From the NCBI GenBank assembly GCA_965116765.1, contig OZ220718.1:1116001-1180000 (forward strand): DNA of 64,000 bases, read 5' to 3'. Below the pieces are notes generated by a model. It saw only the letters and a program-made list of their open reading frames with translations. It was not told where the DNA came from and did not search any database. Positions 33,912-42,813 of this stretch are shown piece after piece. A program made the position numbers and the translations under genes. The stretch comes from JAJEEA01 sp965116765. GTDB lineage: Bacteria > Acidobacteriota > Vicinamibacteria > Vicinamibacterales > UBA8438. The first letter of the stretch is position 1; each line of letters starts with the position of its first letter.

Positions 33912-34727
33912 CTAGAGCGGACCGGAGATGCCGCCGTCCTTCCGGACGCGCCAGAAGTGCACCGCCATCAGGAAGCCGATCACGAGCGGCAGAGCCACAC
34001 AGTGCAGGACGTAGAACCTCAGCAGCGCCCCTTCGCCGACGAAGGTACCGCCGAGCAGGGCGAAGCGGGCGTCGTCGGCCGCGTGCACCAGCTGCACGTC
34101 GCCGAGGGCCATCAGCGAGGCGCCGGGGCCCTCGTGGCCCAGGAACGGGGTGGCCCGGGCCATGTTCGAGCCGACCGTGATCGCCCAGATCGCGAGCTGG
34201 TCCCACGGCAGCAGATAGCCCGTGAACGACAGCAGCAGGGTCAGCACGAGCATGATGACCCCGATGTTCCAGTTGAACTCGCGGGGCGGCTTGTACGAGC
34301 CGGTCATGAACACGCGGAACATGTGCAGCCACACGGTGATGACCATGGCGTGGGCGCCCCAGCGGTGCATCTCGCGCATGATGCCGAGCGGGACGTGCTC
34401 GCGGAGCCCCACGATGTCCGAGTAGGCGTACTCGAGGGTCGGGCGGTAGTAGAACATCAGCAGCAGCCCGGTGAACGTCAGCACCAGGAACAGGAAGAAG
34501 CTGATGCCGCCCATGCACCAGGTGTAGCGCAGCCGCACGCCTGACTTGCGCAGGCGCACCGGGTGCATGTGCAGGAACACGTTCGAGAGCATGACCAGCA
34601 CGCGGTTGCGGTCGTTGATGGGGGCCGCGTGCCGGAAGATCGACGTCCAGATCTGCGTCTCGGTAATCCAGTCCCACGCCCGGACGAGGGCCGGCGCCTT
34701 CGGTTCGATGGTCTTCGTATCAGCCAT
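33912..34727 (-). CDS. cytochrome b N-terminal-type subunit (cytochrome b6-like)
   Basis: The 271-aa protein has four main transmembrane helices and the paired heme ligands: HRWGAHAMVITVWLHMFR carries two His 14 residues apart, and RFYVLHCVALPLVIGFLMAVHFWRV the second pair. GYLLPWDQLAIWAITVGSNMA is the Qo-proximal helix and loop. It binds the two b hemes for quinol oxidation. It starts six bases after the Rieske stop codon. Together with the separate subunit-IV-type gene it gives a b6f-like split rather than a single cytochrome b. Confidence 0.92.
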   Translation of the reverse strand: MADTKTIEPKAPALVRAWDWITETQIWTSIFRHAAPINDRNRVLVMLSNVFLHMHPVRLRKSGVRLRYTWCMGGISFFLFLVLTFTGLLLMFYYRPTLEYAYSDIVGLREHVPLGIMREMHRWGAHAMVITVWLHMFRVFMTGSYKPPREFNWNIGVIMLVLTLLLSFTGYLLPWDQLAIWAITVGSNMARATPFLGHEGPGASLMALGDVQLVHAADDARFALLGGTFVGEGALLRFYVLHCVALPLVIGFLMAVHFWRVRKDGGISGPL

Positions 34728-34733
34728 GTCGGT

Positions 34734-35570
34734 CTAGATCGGAAGGAACGACTCGGGGTCCGCCCACTGGCCGAGCTCCTGCTGGAACTTCCGGCTCTTG
34801 TCGACGAGGATCTGGCCGTCCTCGGCCCGCACGATCCGCGTGCGCTCCAGGGGCCGCGGCGCCGGGCCCTCGAAGTTGACGCCGGTGGGCCTGAACCCGC
34901 TGCCGTGGCAGGGGCACTTGAACTTGTTCTCGGCCGACAGCCAGTTCGGGGTGCAGCCGAGGTGGGTGCACACGGAGAAGAGGGCGTAGAACCCCGACGC
35001 CTCGTGCGTGAAGTCGTTGTCGGTCCGCACGATCCAGACCCCGAACCGGTCCTTGAAGCGCTCGTCGACCCCTTCGCCGTAGTCCTCGGGGAACCCGATG
35101 GCGAACTGCTGCGGCGGCTCGTTGAGCACGTTCGGGAACATGAAGCGACCGGTGGCGGCGAGGCAGCCGGCGGTGGCCGCGGTGAACGCGCCCCACGCCA
35201 GCCCCATCCAGCCGCGGCGCCCCATCAGCGGCGAGTCGTCGGGGATGGCCGCCTTCTTCTTCCTCGCCGCGCCGGCCGCCGCGGTGGTGGTGCGGCCCTT
35301 GAGCTTGGCGTCCGCGCCGGCCGCCGCCTTGGCCGCCGCCGGCTTCGCGGCCGCCGGCTTCTTCGCGGGCGCCGCCGACGCGGCGGGCCTGGCGGCCGCG
35401 GCCGGAGCCCCGGTCGAGGCGGCGGGCTTCGCAGCCGCCGCCGCGGCCGGGGCGGCGGGAGGCGTCGCGGCCTCGGCCGGCGCCTTCGCGGGCGCCGCCG
35501 GCGCCGGCGCGGCCGGTGGTCGCTCCGCGGGATTGTCCGCAGACGGTGGAGTCTTGGTCTCGTCAGCCAT
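34734..35570 (-). CDS. Rieske iron-sulfur protein with long Ala/Pro/Lys linker
   Basis: The 278-aa protein has the Rieske cluster motifs CTHLGC (about 200-205) and CPCHGSGF (about 220-227), both with their His ligands. A transmembrane helix (about 120-140) follows RRGWMGLAW. The N-terminal 100 residues are low-complexity Ala/Pro/Lys, resembling a flexible or DNA/histone-like tail, unusual for Rieske proteins. It transfers electrons from quinol to the cytochrome c subunit. AAGG two bases before ATG 35570 marks the start. Upstream lies the HEAT-repeat gene, downstream cytochrome b, in one operon. Confidence 0.9.
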   Translation of the reverse strand: MADETKTPPSADNPAERPPAAPAPAAPAKAPAEAATPPAAPAAAAAAKPAASTGAPAAAARPAASAAPAKKPAAAKPAAAKAAAGADAKLKGRTTTAAAGAARKKKAAIPDDSPLMGRRGWMGLAWGAFTAATAGCLAATGRFMFPNVLNEPPQQFAIGFPEDYGEGVDERFKDRFGVWIVRTDNDFTHEASGFYALFSVCTHLGCTPNWLSAENKFKCPCHGSGFRPTGVNFEGPAPRPLERTRIVRAEDGQILVDKSRKFQQELGQWADPESFLPI

Positions 35571-35627
35571 AACCTTCCATCCCATCGCCATCGGCGCAAC
35601 GGGCCGACGGCGAGCCGTTGCCCGCAG

Positions 35628-36563
35628 CTACCTGCGCCCGGCCACGCCGCCGCTCGTCAGCGAGGCATCGAGCGCGTCCAGGACCTCCAACGCGGCGTTC
35701 TGCACGCGAACGTTGGGGTCGGACTCCGCGATAGCCGCAATGACGGAACGCAGATCCTCCCCGACGGCGGGCGAGCCCAGGCCCGCCATCGCCCGCAACC
35801 CGCTGATCATGACCTCGCCCGCGGGGTCGAGCCGGGTCTCGGACGGCGAGACGAGCCCGGTGACGCGATCGCGATCGAGCATGCGGGCCAGCACGCCCGC
35901 GGACCGCGGATCGCCATGCCGGGCCAGGGAGACGGCCGCGTTCCACCGCACGTCCGGCACCGGGTCGCCGAGGGCCGCTCGAAGGGTGGTGTGCCCACCG
36001 TCGTCGGGCAGCACCCCGAGCGCGTACACGGCCATCTTCCGCACGCCGGGATCGGACGACCGATACATCGAGACGATCAGCGGCCCGACCGACTCGTCGC
36101 CGAGCGAGGCCAGGGCCCACACGACGCTGATGACGGTCTCGCTGTCGGGATCGTCGAGCGCCTCCGTCAGCGCCTCGACGGTGCCGGGCGGCGGCGTGCG
36201 CAGACGCCCGATCGCGAGGGCGAGATAGCGGCGAATCCGCGGATCGTCGCCCCGGGAGTCGACGAACGCGTCGAGCAGCGCCCTGCCCAACCCGGGATGC
36301 CGCTCCTCGGTGGCCGGATCGCCCATCAGGCGCGAGAGCTCGTAGGCGGCCGGCCACCGCCGCTCGCGCCCCCCCGTCCGCACGTCGAGGAGATACTCTT
36401 CGGGCGTGCGCTCGTCGGTGACCATCATGCGGAATCCGCCGTAGATGGCGACGACCACCGCGACCACCGCGAGGGGAATCAGAAAGAACTGAACGGCGAG
36501 AGACGGTGCGGCGGCAAGCGGCGCTGCAGGGCGTTCGGGCTCGCGCTCGCTGAGTTTTTCCAT
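35628..36563 (-). CDS. membrane-anchored HEAT-repeat protein of the bc operon
   Basis: The 311-aa protein has one transmembrane helix (about 23-44) and then a soluble domain of helical HEAT-type repeats: SDPGVRKMAVYALGVL, DPVPDVRWNAAVSLAR and DPNVRVQNAALEVLDAL are three clear units. HEAT domains mediate protein contacts, so it may be an assembly or structural factor of the complex encoded downstream. It is the first gene of the operon; a CRP-like palindrome lies about 40 bp before its ATG. No recognisable Shine-Dalgarno. Confidence 0.75.
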   Translation of the reverse strand: MEKLSEREPERPAAPLAAAPSLAVQFFLIPLAVVAVVVAIYGGFRMMVTDERTPEEYLLDVRTGGRERRWPAAYELSRLMGDPATEERHPGLGRALLDAFVDSRGDDPRIRRYLALAIGRLRTPPPGTVEALTEALDDPDSETVISVVWALASLGDESVGPLIVSMYRSSDPGVRKMAVYALGVLPDDGGHTTLRAALGDPVPDVRWNAAVSLARHGDPRSAGVLARMLDRDRVTGLVSPSETRLDPAGEVMISGLRAMAGLGSPAVGEDLRSVIAAIAESDPNVRVQNAALEVLDALDASLTSGGVAGRR

Positions 36564-36600
36564 CAGGACATCTGCAAGACCGGCGGCCCGCAGCCAGCCA

Positions 36601-36622
36601 GCTTGTGTCTTTGGTCACAAGC
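36601..36622 (-). promoter_or_regulatory. CRP/FNR-type palindrome upstream of the bc operon
   Basis: GCTTGTG-N8-CACAAGC is a perfect 7-bp inverted repeat. Its core (36604-36619) fits TGTGA-N6-TCACA with a single mismatch in the left half. It is centred about 48 bp before the HEAT-gene start codon, consistent with a regulator of the CRP/FNR family acting on this operon. CooA-type CO sensors belong to the same family, but the half-site does not allow a choice. Confidence 0.45.
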
Positions 36623-36826
36623 AGCGACGAGAGCCGCGGGCCGAACCGAAAGTGGCGAGATCGTACTACGCGCGCTCCGTCCCGGTCAAGGGCGGGAGCC
36701 CCTCGAAGACACGCTCGAACCGCCCGCGGGCATCACCCCCGCCCTGGATGCGCCGAGGCTCCGGGGGGATGACCGGGCGCCCGCCCTGCCGCTCCCCCAC
36801 CGCGACGGAACCGTTCGCCGCGAGCT

Positions 36827-37243
36827 TCAACCGATGCGCTCGAGACCGCGGAAGAAGTAGCCGAGCTCGAATGCGGCGGTCTCCGGGGCGTCGGAGCCGT
36901 GCGTGGCGTTGTGCTCGATGGAGCTGCCGTACCGGCGCCGCAGGGTCCCCTCCTCCGCGCGCGCCGGGTCCGTCGCCCCCATCAGCGCCCGCCAGCGCAC
37001 GATCGCGTCCGGGGCCTCGAGGGCCAGCACCACCGCCGGCCCCGACGACATGAAGGTCGTCAGGCTGTCGAAGAACGGACGCTCCCGATGCACGGCGTAG
37101 AAGCCCTCCGCCTCCGCCTTCGTCATGCGCACCATGCGCATCGCCGCCACCCGGAAGCCGGCCTCCTCGATGCGCTGCAGGATGGCCCCCGCGTGCCCGG
37201 ACGAGACCGCGTCCGGCTTGATGATCGCGAACGTCTGCTCCAT
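36827..37243 (-). CDS. ndk: nucleoside-diphosphate kinase
   Basis: The 138-aa enzyme equalises NTP pools by ping-pong phosphate transfer. Marks: TFAIIKPDAV at the start, the VHRERPFFDSL segment, and HNATHGSD with catalytic His115. Length and order are standard. It lies downstream of the oxoacid oxidoreductase genes, separated by a repeat array, and 263 bp before the bc operon on the same strand. Confidence 0.95.
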   Translation of the reverse strand: MEQTFAIIKPDAVSSGHAGAILQRIEEAGFRVAAMRMVRMTKAEAEGFYAVHRERPFFDSLTTFMSSGPAVVLALEAPDAIVRWRALMGATDPARAEEGTLRRRYGSSIEHNATHGSDAPETAAFELGYFFRGLERIG

Positions 37244-37319
37244 GCGTCCCTGCCTGTCGGCCGGCGTGCGCGCCGGACCCGAATCGCCGCCGCGCGGCCC
37301 GCCTCCCGCCGGCTACCCC

Positions 37320-37539
37320 GCCGGTCGGCCGCCTTCCGGCTCCGCCCGGCGCCCAACCCCCCCGGTCCGCGCCGTCCGCGGCGCCCCCTCGCCCGCCAAC
37401 CGTCGCCTTCGACTCCGCTTGGCGCCCAGCCAAGCCTCCAGGAGTGCGCGCCGTCCACGGCGCCCCCTCGCCCGCCAACCGTCGCCTTGGGCTCCGCTTT
37501 GGCGCCCGTCCAAGCCTCCAGAAGTTCGCGCCGTGGACC
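37320..37539 (+). repeat. dispersed hairpin repeat, three copies (site F)
   Basis: About 37320-37391, 37392-37473 and 37474-37539, period near 80 bp. CCCGCCAACCGTCGCCTT starts the second and third copies. The terminal hairpins are more decayed than at other sites (GTGCGCGCCGTCCACGGCGC is still clear in the second). The array fills the space between ndk and the oxoacid oxidoreductase beta gene and touches the latter's stop codon. Confidence 0.8.
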
Positions 37540-38606
37540 TACCCGAGTCCCGCCATGATCTCGTCGAGCACGGCCTTCGGCGGGCGCACGCGCGACTCCG
37601 GCAGCGACGCCAGGGGCTCGTCCACCAGGTCGAGGGTGGCGAGGAAATCGGCGGCGACCGGCTCCACGTAGATGAGCCCGGTGGCGAACTCGCCCCGGTC
37701 GTGGGTCTCGTGCAGCACGCGCAGCGCGTGCATCTTGTCGGTCGGGTCGTACGCTTCGTCGAGCTTCCGCAGATAGAGCCGCGAGCCGTCGTGCATCGTC
37801 ACCTCCTGCACGGCGCCGGGCTCGTAGTCGATCGAGATGTCCTCGAAGAACGGCACGAAGTCCAGCTCCCCCAGCGGGTCGTCGTGACTCTTCACGTAGG
37901 CGTAGCTCTTCGTCGAGCCCTCGTGGTCGTTGAACGTCACGCAGGGCGACAGCACGTCGATCATCGCGGTGCCCCGGTGGGCCAGCGCCGCCTTGAGAAT
38001 CGCCGTCAGCTGCTTCTTGTCGCCGGAGAAGGAACGGGCCACGAAGGTGGCGCCGAGCTGGATGGCGAGGGCGCAGGTGTCGATGGGCGGCAGGTCGTTC
38101 GCGACCCCGGTCTTCAGCGTCGACCCGACGTCCGCGGTCGGCGAGAACTGCCCCTTCGTGAGGCCGTAGCACCCGTTGTCCTCGATGATGTAGATGATCG
38201 GGAGGTTCCGGCGCATGAGGTGCACGAACTGCCCGATGCCGATGGCGCCGGTGTCCCCGTCGCCGCTGACCCCGATGGCCACGAGCTCGTGGTTGGCGAG
38301 GAGGGCGCCGGTGCCGACCGACGGCATCCGCCCGTGCACGGCGTTGAAGCCGTGCGACGACCCGAGGAAGTAGGCGGGGCTCTTGCTCGAGCACCCGATG
38401 CCCGACAGCTTGATCACGCGGTCGGGCTCGATGCCCATGGCGAAGCACGCGTCGATGATGCGCTCCGAGATGGCGTTGTGGCCGCAGCCGGCGCACAGGG
38501 TGGTCTTGCCGCCCCGATAGGCGGCCAGCTCCAGGCCGGCCCGGTTGGTCTTCTTCTTGACGGTGGAGGTCGCTGCCGTCTTCTCGGGGGAAGTCACTGC
38601 CGTCAT
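37539..38606 (-). CDS. korB: 2-oxoacid:ferredoxin oxidoreductase subunit beta
   Basis: The 355-aa TPP-binding subunit has CAGCGHN (about 38-44), the TPP/Mg motif GDGDTGAIGIGQFVHLMRRN (about 115-134) with the NGCYGLTKGQ segment, and SPCVTFND. It works with the fused gamma-alpha subunit to convert 2-oxoglutarate (or another 2-oxoacid) and CoA to acyl-CoA, CO2 and reduced ferredoxin. ATG 38606 overlaps the alpha gene's stop as ATGA. With SucCD next door the oxoglutarate-type (KorB) reading is favoured. The enzyme is reversible, so a reductive TCA step is chemically possible. Confidence 0.9.
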   Translation of the reverse strand: MTAVTSPEKTAATSTVKKKTNRAGLELAAYRGGKTTLCAGCGHNAISERIIDACFAMGIEPDRVIKLSGIGCSSKSPAYFLGSSHGFNAVHGRMPSVGTGALLANHELVAIGVSGDGDTGAIGIGQFVHLMRRNLPIIYIIEDNGCYGLTKGQFSPTADVGSTLKTGVANDLPPIDTCALAIQLGATFVARSFSGDKKQLTAILKAALAHRGTAMIDVLSPCVTFNDHEGSTKSYAYVKSHDDPLGELDFVPFFEDISIDYEPGAVQEVTMHDGSRLYLRKLDEAYDPTDKMHALRVLHETHDRGEFATGLIYVEPVAADFLATLDLVDEPLASLPESRVRPPKAVLDEIMAGLG

Positions 38607-40498
38607 TCTCCGCCGACGCCCGCCTCGTGCGGCAGGCGCCCGTCCGCCACCGAGCACTCGGCGCGGTACCCTTCCTGAATCAGGATGTCGTCGGTGATGG
38701 TGCGGGCGTCGATGGGCACGCCCGCGTAGTGCAGGACGCTTCGCAGCCGCCCCGCGAGCTCGGCCTTGAGCTCGAGCCGCATCAGGGACGCGAGCTGGGC
38801 GTCCCGGTTCTGCTCGACCACGTAGACGCGCTCGTGCCGCTCGATGAACGACGCCAGCCCCGAACGGAACGGATAGGCGCGGAGCCGGTAGTAGGACGTC
38901 TGGAGGTCCGCTTCCTCGACGAGCTGGTCGCGCCCTTCCACCACCGCCCAGTGGCTCGTGCCGTAGGCGATGATGCCGATGCTCGCGCGGCGGTCGATCT
39001 CGACCTCCGGCGCCGGCATCCAGTTGCGGGCGGTCTCGAACTTGCGCGCGAGGCGGTCGACGTTCTTCTCGTAGTCGTCGGTCCGCTCGCTGTACTGGCC
39101 CCACTCGTTGTGGCCCGATCCGCGGCAGAAATAGGCGGGCGCGGACGTGCCGGGCACCGACCGATAGGGAATGCCGTCGCCGTCGACGTCACGGTAGCGG
39201 CCGAACCGCCCGATCTTCTCCAGGGTCTCGGCGTCGAGCACCTTGCCGCGGTCGAGCGGCTTCGACGGGTACCCGAACTTCGGCGACATCCACGTGTTCA
39301 TGCCGAGATCGAGATCGCTCAGCACGAAGACCGGGGTCTGGAACCGCTCGGCGAGGTCGAAGGCGTCCATCGCCATCGAGTAGCACTCTTCCGGAGAGCA
39401 GGGAAACAGCAGGGGATGCCGCGTGTCCCCGTGAGAGAGGAACGCGGTCGACAGGACGTCGCCCTGCGCGGTGCGGGTCGGCAACCCCGTCGAGGGCCCC
39501 ACCCGCTGGATGTCGAAGATGACCGCGGGCACCTCCGCGTAGTAGCCGAGCCCCGCGAACTCGCCCATGAGCGAGATGCCGGGGCCCGAGGTCGCGGTCA
39601 TCGACCGGGCTCCCGCCCAGGCCCCGCCCAGCGCCATTCCCAGCGCGGCGATCTCGTCCTCGGCCTGCACGACGGCGAAGGTCGCCTTGCCGGTCTCCTC
39701 GTCCACGCGGTACTTGCGCAGATAGTCGATGAGGGTCTCGCACAGCGAGGAGGACGGCGTGATCGGATACCAGGTGACGACGGTCACCCCCGCCATCATG
39801 CAGCCGATGGCCGCCGCCGCGTTGCCCTCGACGAGAATGCGTCCGCGGTTCGCGTCCATCGGCTCGATGAAGAAGGGATCGCGCTTGTCCAGGTGCTCTT
39901 CCGCGTAGGCGTAGCCGACGTCGAGCGCCTCCCGGTTGATGGCGACGACCTTCGGCTTGCCGCCGAACTGCCTGCGCAGCGCCGCCTCCATCTCGTCGAG
40001 GCCGACGCCGAGCAGGCGCGAGAGCACCCCGTCGTACAGCATGTTGCGCACGCGGCGCCGCAGCTTGACGTCGCGCGACACCTTCGCGAGCAGCGTGTCG
40101 AAGGGAACCGGATAGAACACGAGATCGTCGCGCAGCGCCTCGAGGTCGAGGGGCGCGTCGTAGACCACGACGGCGCCCGCCGGCAGGCCGAGCACGTCCT
40201 CGCGGGCAGTCTCCGGATTCATCGCGACGAGAACGTCGATCTCCTTCTTGCGGGCGATGTAGCCCTTCTTGTTGGCCCGGATGGTGAACCACGTGGGGAG
40301 ACCGGCGATGTTCGACGGAAAGAGGTTCTTTCCCGACACGGGAACGCCCATCTGGAAGATGGCGCGCAACAGCACCAGGTTCGCCGTCTGGCTGCCGGAA
40401 CCATTGACGGTGGCGACCTGGATGCTGAAATCGTTGATGACGGGGTCAACGGACGACGCGGTGGGGCGTTCCTCGACTGCTACGTCGTACGCGGCCAT
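38603..40498 (-). CDS. korA: 2-oxoacid:ferredoxin oxidoreductase, fused gamma-alpha subunit
   Basis: The 631-aa protein joins an N-terminal gamma domain (about 25-190; VNGSGSQTANLVLLRAIFQMGVPVSGKN without the final residues in other families) to an alpha domain starting near EGNAAAAIGCM, with TWYPITPSSSLCE, EDEIAALGMALGG and ATSGPGISLM. This is the 2-oxoglutarate:ferredoxin type layout of two-subunit enzymes. AGGA seven bases before ATG 40498 supports the start. It is coupled to the beta gene by a 4-bp overlap and lies 126 bp after sucD; together they replace an NAD-linked oxoglutarate dehydrogenase. Confidence 0.92.
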   Translation of the reverse strand: MAAYDVAVEERPTASSVDPVINDFSIQVATVNGSGSQTANLVLLRAIFQMGVPVSGKNLFPSNIAGLPTWFTIRANKKGYIARKKEIDVLVAMNPETAREDVLGLPAGAVVVYDAPLDLEALRDDLVFYPVPFDTLLAKVSRDVKLRRRVRNMLYDGVLSRLLGVGLDEMEAALRRQFGGKPKVVAINREALDVGYAYAEEHLDKRDPFFIEPMDANRGRILVEGNAAAAIGCMMAGVTVVTWYPITPSSSLCETLIDYLRKYRVDEETGKATFAVVQAEDEIAALGMALGGAWAGARSMTATSGPGISLMGEFAGLGYYAEVPAVIFDIQRVGPSTGLPTRTAQGDVLSTAFLSHGDTRHPLLFPCSPEECYSMAMDAFDLAERFQTPVFVLSDLDLGMNTWMSPKFGYPSKPLDRGKVLDAETLEKIGRFGRYRDVDGDGIPYRSVPGTSAPAYFCRGSGHNEWGQYSERTDDYEKNVDRLARKFETARNWMPAPEVEIDRRASIGIIAYGTSHWAVVEGRDQLVEEADLQTSYYRLRAYPFRSGLASFIERHERVYVVEQNRDAQLASLMRLELKAELAGRLRSVLHYAGVPIDARTITDDILIQEGYRAECSVADGRLPHEAGVGGE

Positions 40499-40624
40499 TC
40501 AGGTTCCTCGGGGCGATAGGGGGCGGCGACGGCCGGAGGCGGCGGCGCGGCGTTCCCTGACATACGAGGCAAGCGTTGTCAAGTATAACAAACGCCGGTT
40601 TCCGCGCACACCGTCGAGGGCGGT

Positions 40625-41503
40625 TCAGGACGCGGTCGGAATCGCCGCGGCCACCGCGGCCCCGATGTCCGACGGGCTCCTGACCACCGCGACGCCGGCC
40701 GACGACAGGGCCGCCATCTTCTCGGCCGCGGTGCCCTGCCCGCCCGAGATGATGGCCCCCGCGTGCCCCATGCGCCGCCCGGGCGGGGCGGTCTGACCGG
40801 CAATGAACCCGACGACGGGCTTCTGCACGTTGTCGCGGATGAACGCCGCCGCCTCCTCCTCGGCCGCGCCCCCGATCTCGCCGATCAGCACCACGGCGTC
40901 GGTCGCGGGGTCGGCCTCGAAGAGCCCGAGGGCGTCGATGAAGGTCGTCCCGATCAGCGGGTCGCCGCCGATGCCGATGCACGTGGTCTGACCGAGCCCG
41001 AGCCGGGTCAGCTGGTGGATGGCCTCGTAGGTCAGGGTGCCGCTCTTCGAGACGATGCCGACCCGCCCTTCGCGGCAGATGTGGCCGGGAATGATGCCGG
41101 CCTTCGCCCGGCCGGGAGAGATGAGCCCGGGGCAGTTCGGCCCGACGAGCCGGCAGTCCCGTTCCCCGACGAAGGCCAACGCCCGCATCGTGTCGAGGGT
41201 GGGGATGCCCTCGGTGATGCACACCACCAGCGCGACCCCCGCGTCCGCCGCCTCCATGATCGCGTCGGCGGCGACGGCCGGCGGCACGAAGACGACCGAG
41301 GCGTCCGCGCCGGTCTCGCGCACCGCGTGGGCGACGGTGTCGAACACCGGCAGGCCCTCGTGGGTGGTCCCGCCCTTGCCGGGCGTCACTCCCCCCACGA
41401 CGTTCGTGCCGTACTCGACCGCCTGGCGGGCGTGGAAGGCGCCCTCCCGCCCCGTCAGGCCCTGGACGACGAGCCGCGTCCGTTCGTCGATGAGAACCGC
41501 CAT
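40625..41503 (-). CDS. sucD: succinyl-CoA synthetase alpha subunit
   Basis: The 292-aa subunit has the CoA-binding Rossmann part (VVQGLTGREGAFHARQAVEYG), GPNCPGLISP, SKSGTLTYEA, and the phospho-His loop GRRMGHAGAII, where His is transiently phosphorylated. It makes succinate and ATP/GTP from succinyl-CoA with SucC. Four bases separate it from the sucC stop. Full length, all motifs present. Confidence 0.95.
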   Translation of the reverse strand: MAVLIDERTRLVVQGLTGREGAFHARQAVEYGTNVVGGVTPGKGGTTHEGLPVFDTVAHAVRETGADASVVFVPPAVAADAIMEAADAGVALVVCITEGIPTLDTMRALAFVGERDCRLVGPNCPGLISPGRAKAGIIPGHICREGRVGIVSKSGTLTYEAIHQLTRLGLGQTTCIGIGGDPLIGTTFIDALGLFEADPATDAVVLIGEIGGAAEEEAAAFIRDNVQKPVVGFIAGQTAPPGRRMGHAGAIISGGQGTAAEKMAALSSAGVAVVRSPSDIGAAVAAAIPTAS

Positions 41504-41507
41504 CCAA

Positions 41508-42692
41508 TCAGCCCCGAAGACCCTGCGAGGCCCCCCGGCCCGCGGCCGCGACGGCCTGCCGCGCCGCCTCGCCCATGGTGTCCACGGTGGTGAAGTTCAG
41601 CCCGCTCTCGTCGAGCATGCGCCGCCCTTCCTCCACGTTCGTCCCCTCCATGCGGATCACCACCGGCACCTCGACCCCGAGCTCCCTGACCGCCGCGATG
41701 ACCCCGGCCGCGAGCACGTCGCAACGCAGGATGCCGCCGAAGATGTTGATGAGCACCGCGCGCACCTGGGCGTCCGACAGCAGGATGCGGAACGCGTTCC
41801 GGATCTGGTCGGCGTTGGCGCCCCCGCCCACGTCGAGGAAGTTCGCGGGCTCGCCCCCGGACAGCTTGATGATGTCCATCGTCGCCATCGCGAGGCCCGC
41901 GCCGTTGACCATGCAGCCGATGTCGCCGTCGAGCCGGATGTAGTTGAGGGCGTGCCGGGACGCCTCGGTCTCGAGCGGCTCCTCCTCGGCGGCGTCGCGC
42001 AGGTCGGCGAGGTCGGCGTGCCGGAACAGCGCGTTGTCGTCGAGCGTCACCTTCGCGTCGAGGGCGAGGGCCGCGCCGGCGGCGGTCACCACCAGGGGGT
42101 TGATCTCGACCAGCGAGGCGTCCGAGGCCGTGAACGCGTCCCAGGCGCGGCTCATGATCCTGGCCGCGTCGCGGGCCGCCGGCCCCGACAGCCCCACCGC
42201 GTGGGCGAGCTGCCGGGCCTGGAACGGGGCGAGCCCGAGACCGGGGTGGACGTGGACCCGGTGGATCAGCTCCGGGGTCGCGGCCGCCACCGCCTCGATG
42301 TCCATCCCCCCCGATGCGCTCGCCATCATCACCGGCCGGCCCGCCGACCGGTCCACGAGCACCCCCAGATACAGCTCGGTCGACACGTCGAGGGCCTCCT
42401 CGACGAGCAGCCGCCGGACGACCCGGCCGCCCGGCCCGGTCTGGGGCGTCACCAGGGTCATCCCCAGGATCTCCCCCGCAATCCGCTCGGCCTCGGCGGC
42501 GTCCCCGGCCACCTTGACGCCCCCGCCCTTGCCCCGGCCGCCGGCGTGGATCTGCGCCTTGACCACGACGCGGCCGCCGAGCCGGCGCGCGACCGCCGCC
42601 GCCTCCGGGACCGAGAACGCCGGCTCCCCGCGGGGAACCGCGACGTCGTGGCGTGCGAGCAGGGCCTTGGCCTGGTACTCGTGGATCTTCAC
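41508..42692 (-). CDS. sucC: succinyl-CoA synthetase beta subunit (ADP/GDP-forming)
   Basis: The 394-aa ATP-grasp subunit starts KIHEYQAKALLARHDV, has VVKAQIHAGGRGKGGGVK, VEINPLVV, the domain junction NGAGLAMATMDIIK and NIFGGILRCDVLA. GTG 42692 gives the family's usual N-terminus. Works with SucD. Upstream a single dispersed repeat (site G) separates it from mdh, so mdh-sucC-sucD-korAB-ndk could be one TCA transcript. Confidence 0.95.
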   Translation of the reverse strand: MKIHEYQAKALLARHDVAVPRGEPAFSVPEAAAVARRLGGRVVVKAQIHAGGRGKGGGVKVAGDAAEAERIAGEILGMTLVTPQTGPGGRVVRRLLVEEALDVSTELYLGVLVDRSAGRPVMMASASGGMDIEAVAAATPELIHRVHVHPGLGLAPFQARQLAHAVGLSGPAARDAARIMSRAWDAFTASDASLVEINPLVVTAAGAALALDAKVTLDDNALFRHADLADLRDAAEEEPLETEASRHALNYIRLDGDIGCMVNGAGLAMATMDIIKLSGGEPANFLDVGGGANADQIRNAFRILLSDAQVRAVLINIFGGILRCDVLAAGVIAAVRELGVEVPVVIRMEGTNVEEGRRMLDESGLNFTTVDTMGEAARQAVAAAGRGASQGLRG

Positions 42693-42747
42693 GGTCGTAT
42701 CCCGCGAGAACCGCCGGCGGCGCCCAATCGGGCAGACGCCTCGACTG

Positions 42748-42813
42748 CCAATCGCCGCCCGGCGCCCGGCCGAACCTCCAGGAGTCCGCGACTCTCCACG
42801 GTGCGGGCTCCTA
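42748..42813 (+). repeat. dispersed hairpin repeat (site G, shortened)
   Basis: A partial copy: TGCCAATCGCCGCCCGGCGCC followed by CCTCCAGGAGTCCGCGAC and the inverse half ACGGTGCGGGCTCCT. It lies between mdh and sucC, which read in the same direction, and overlaps the last bases of mdh. Confidence 0.7.
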
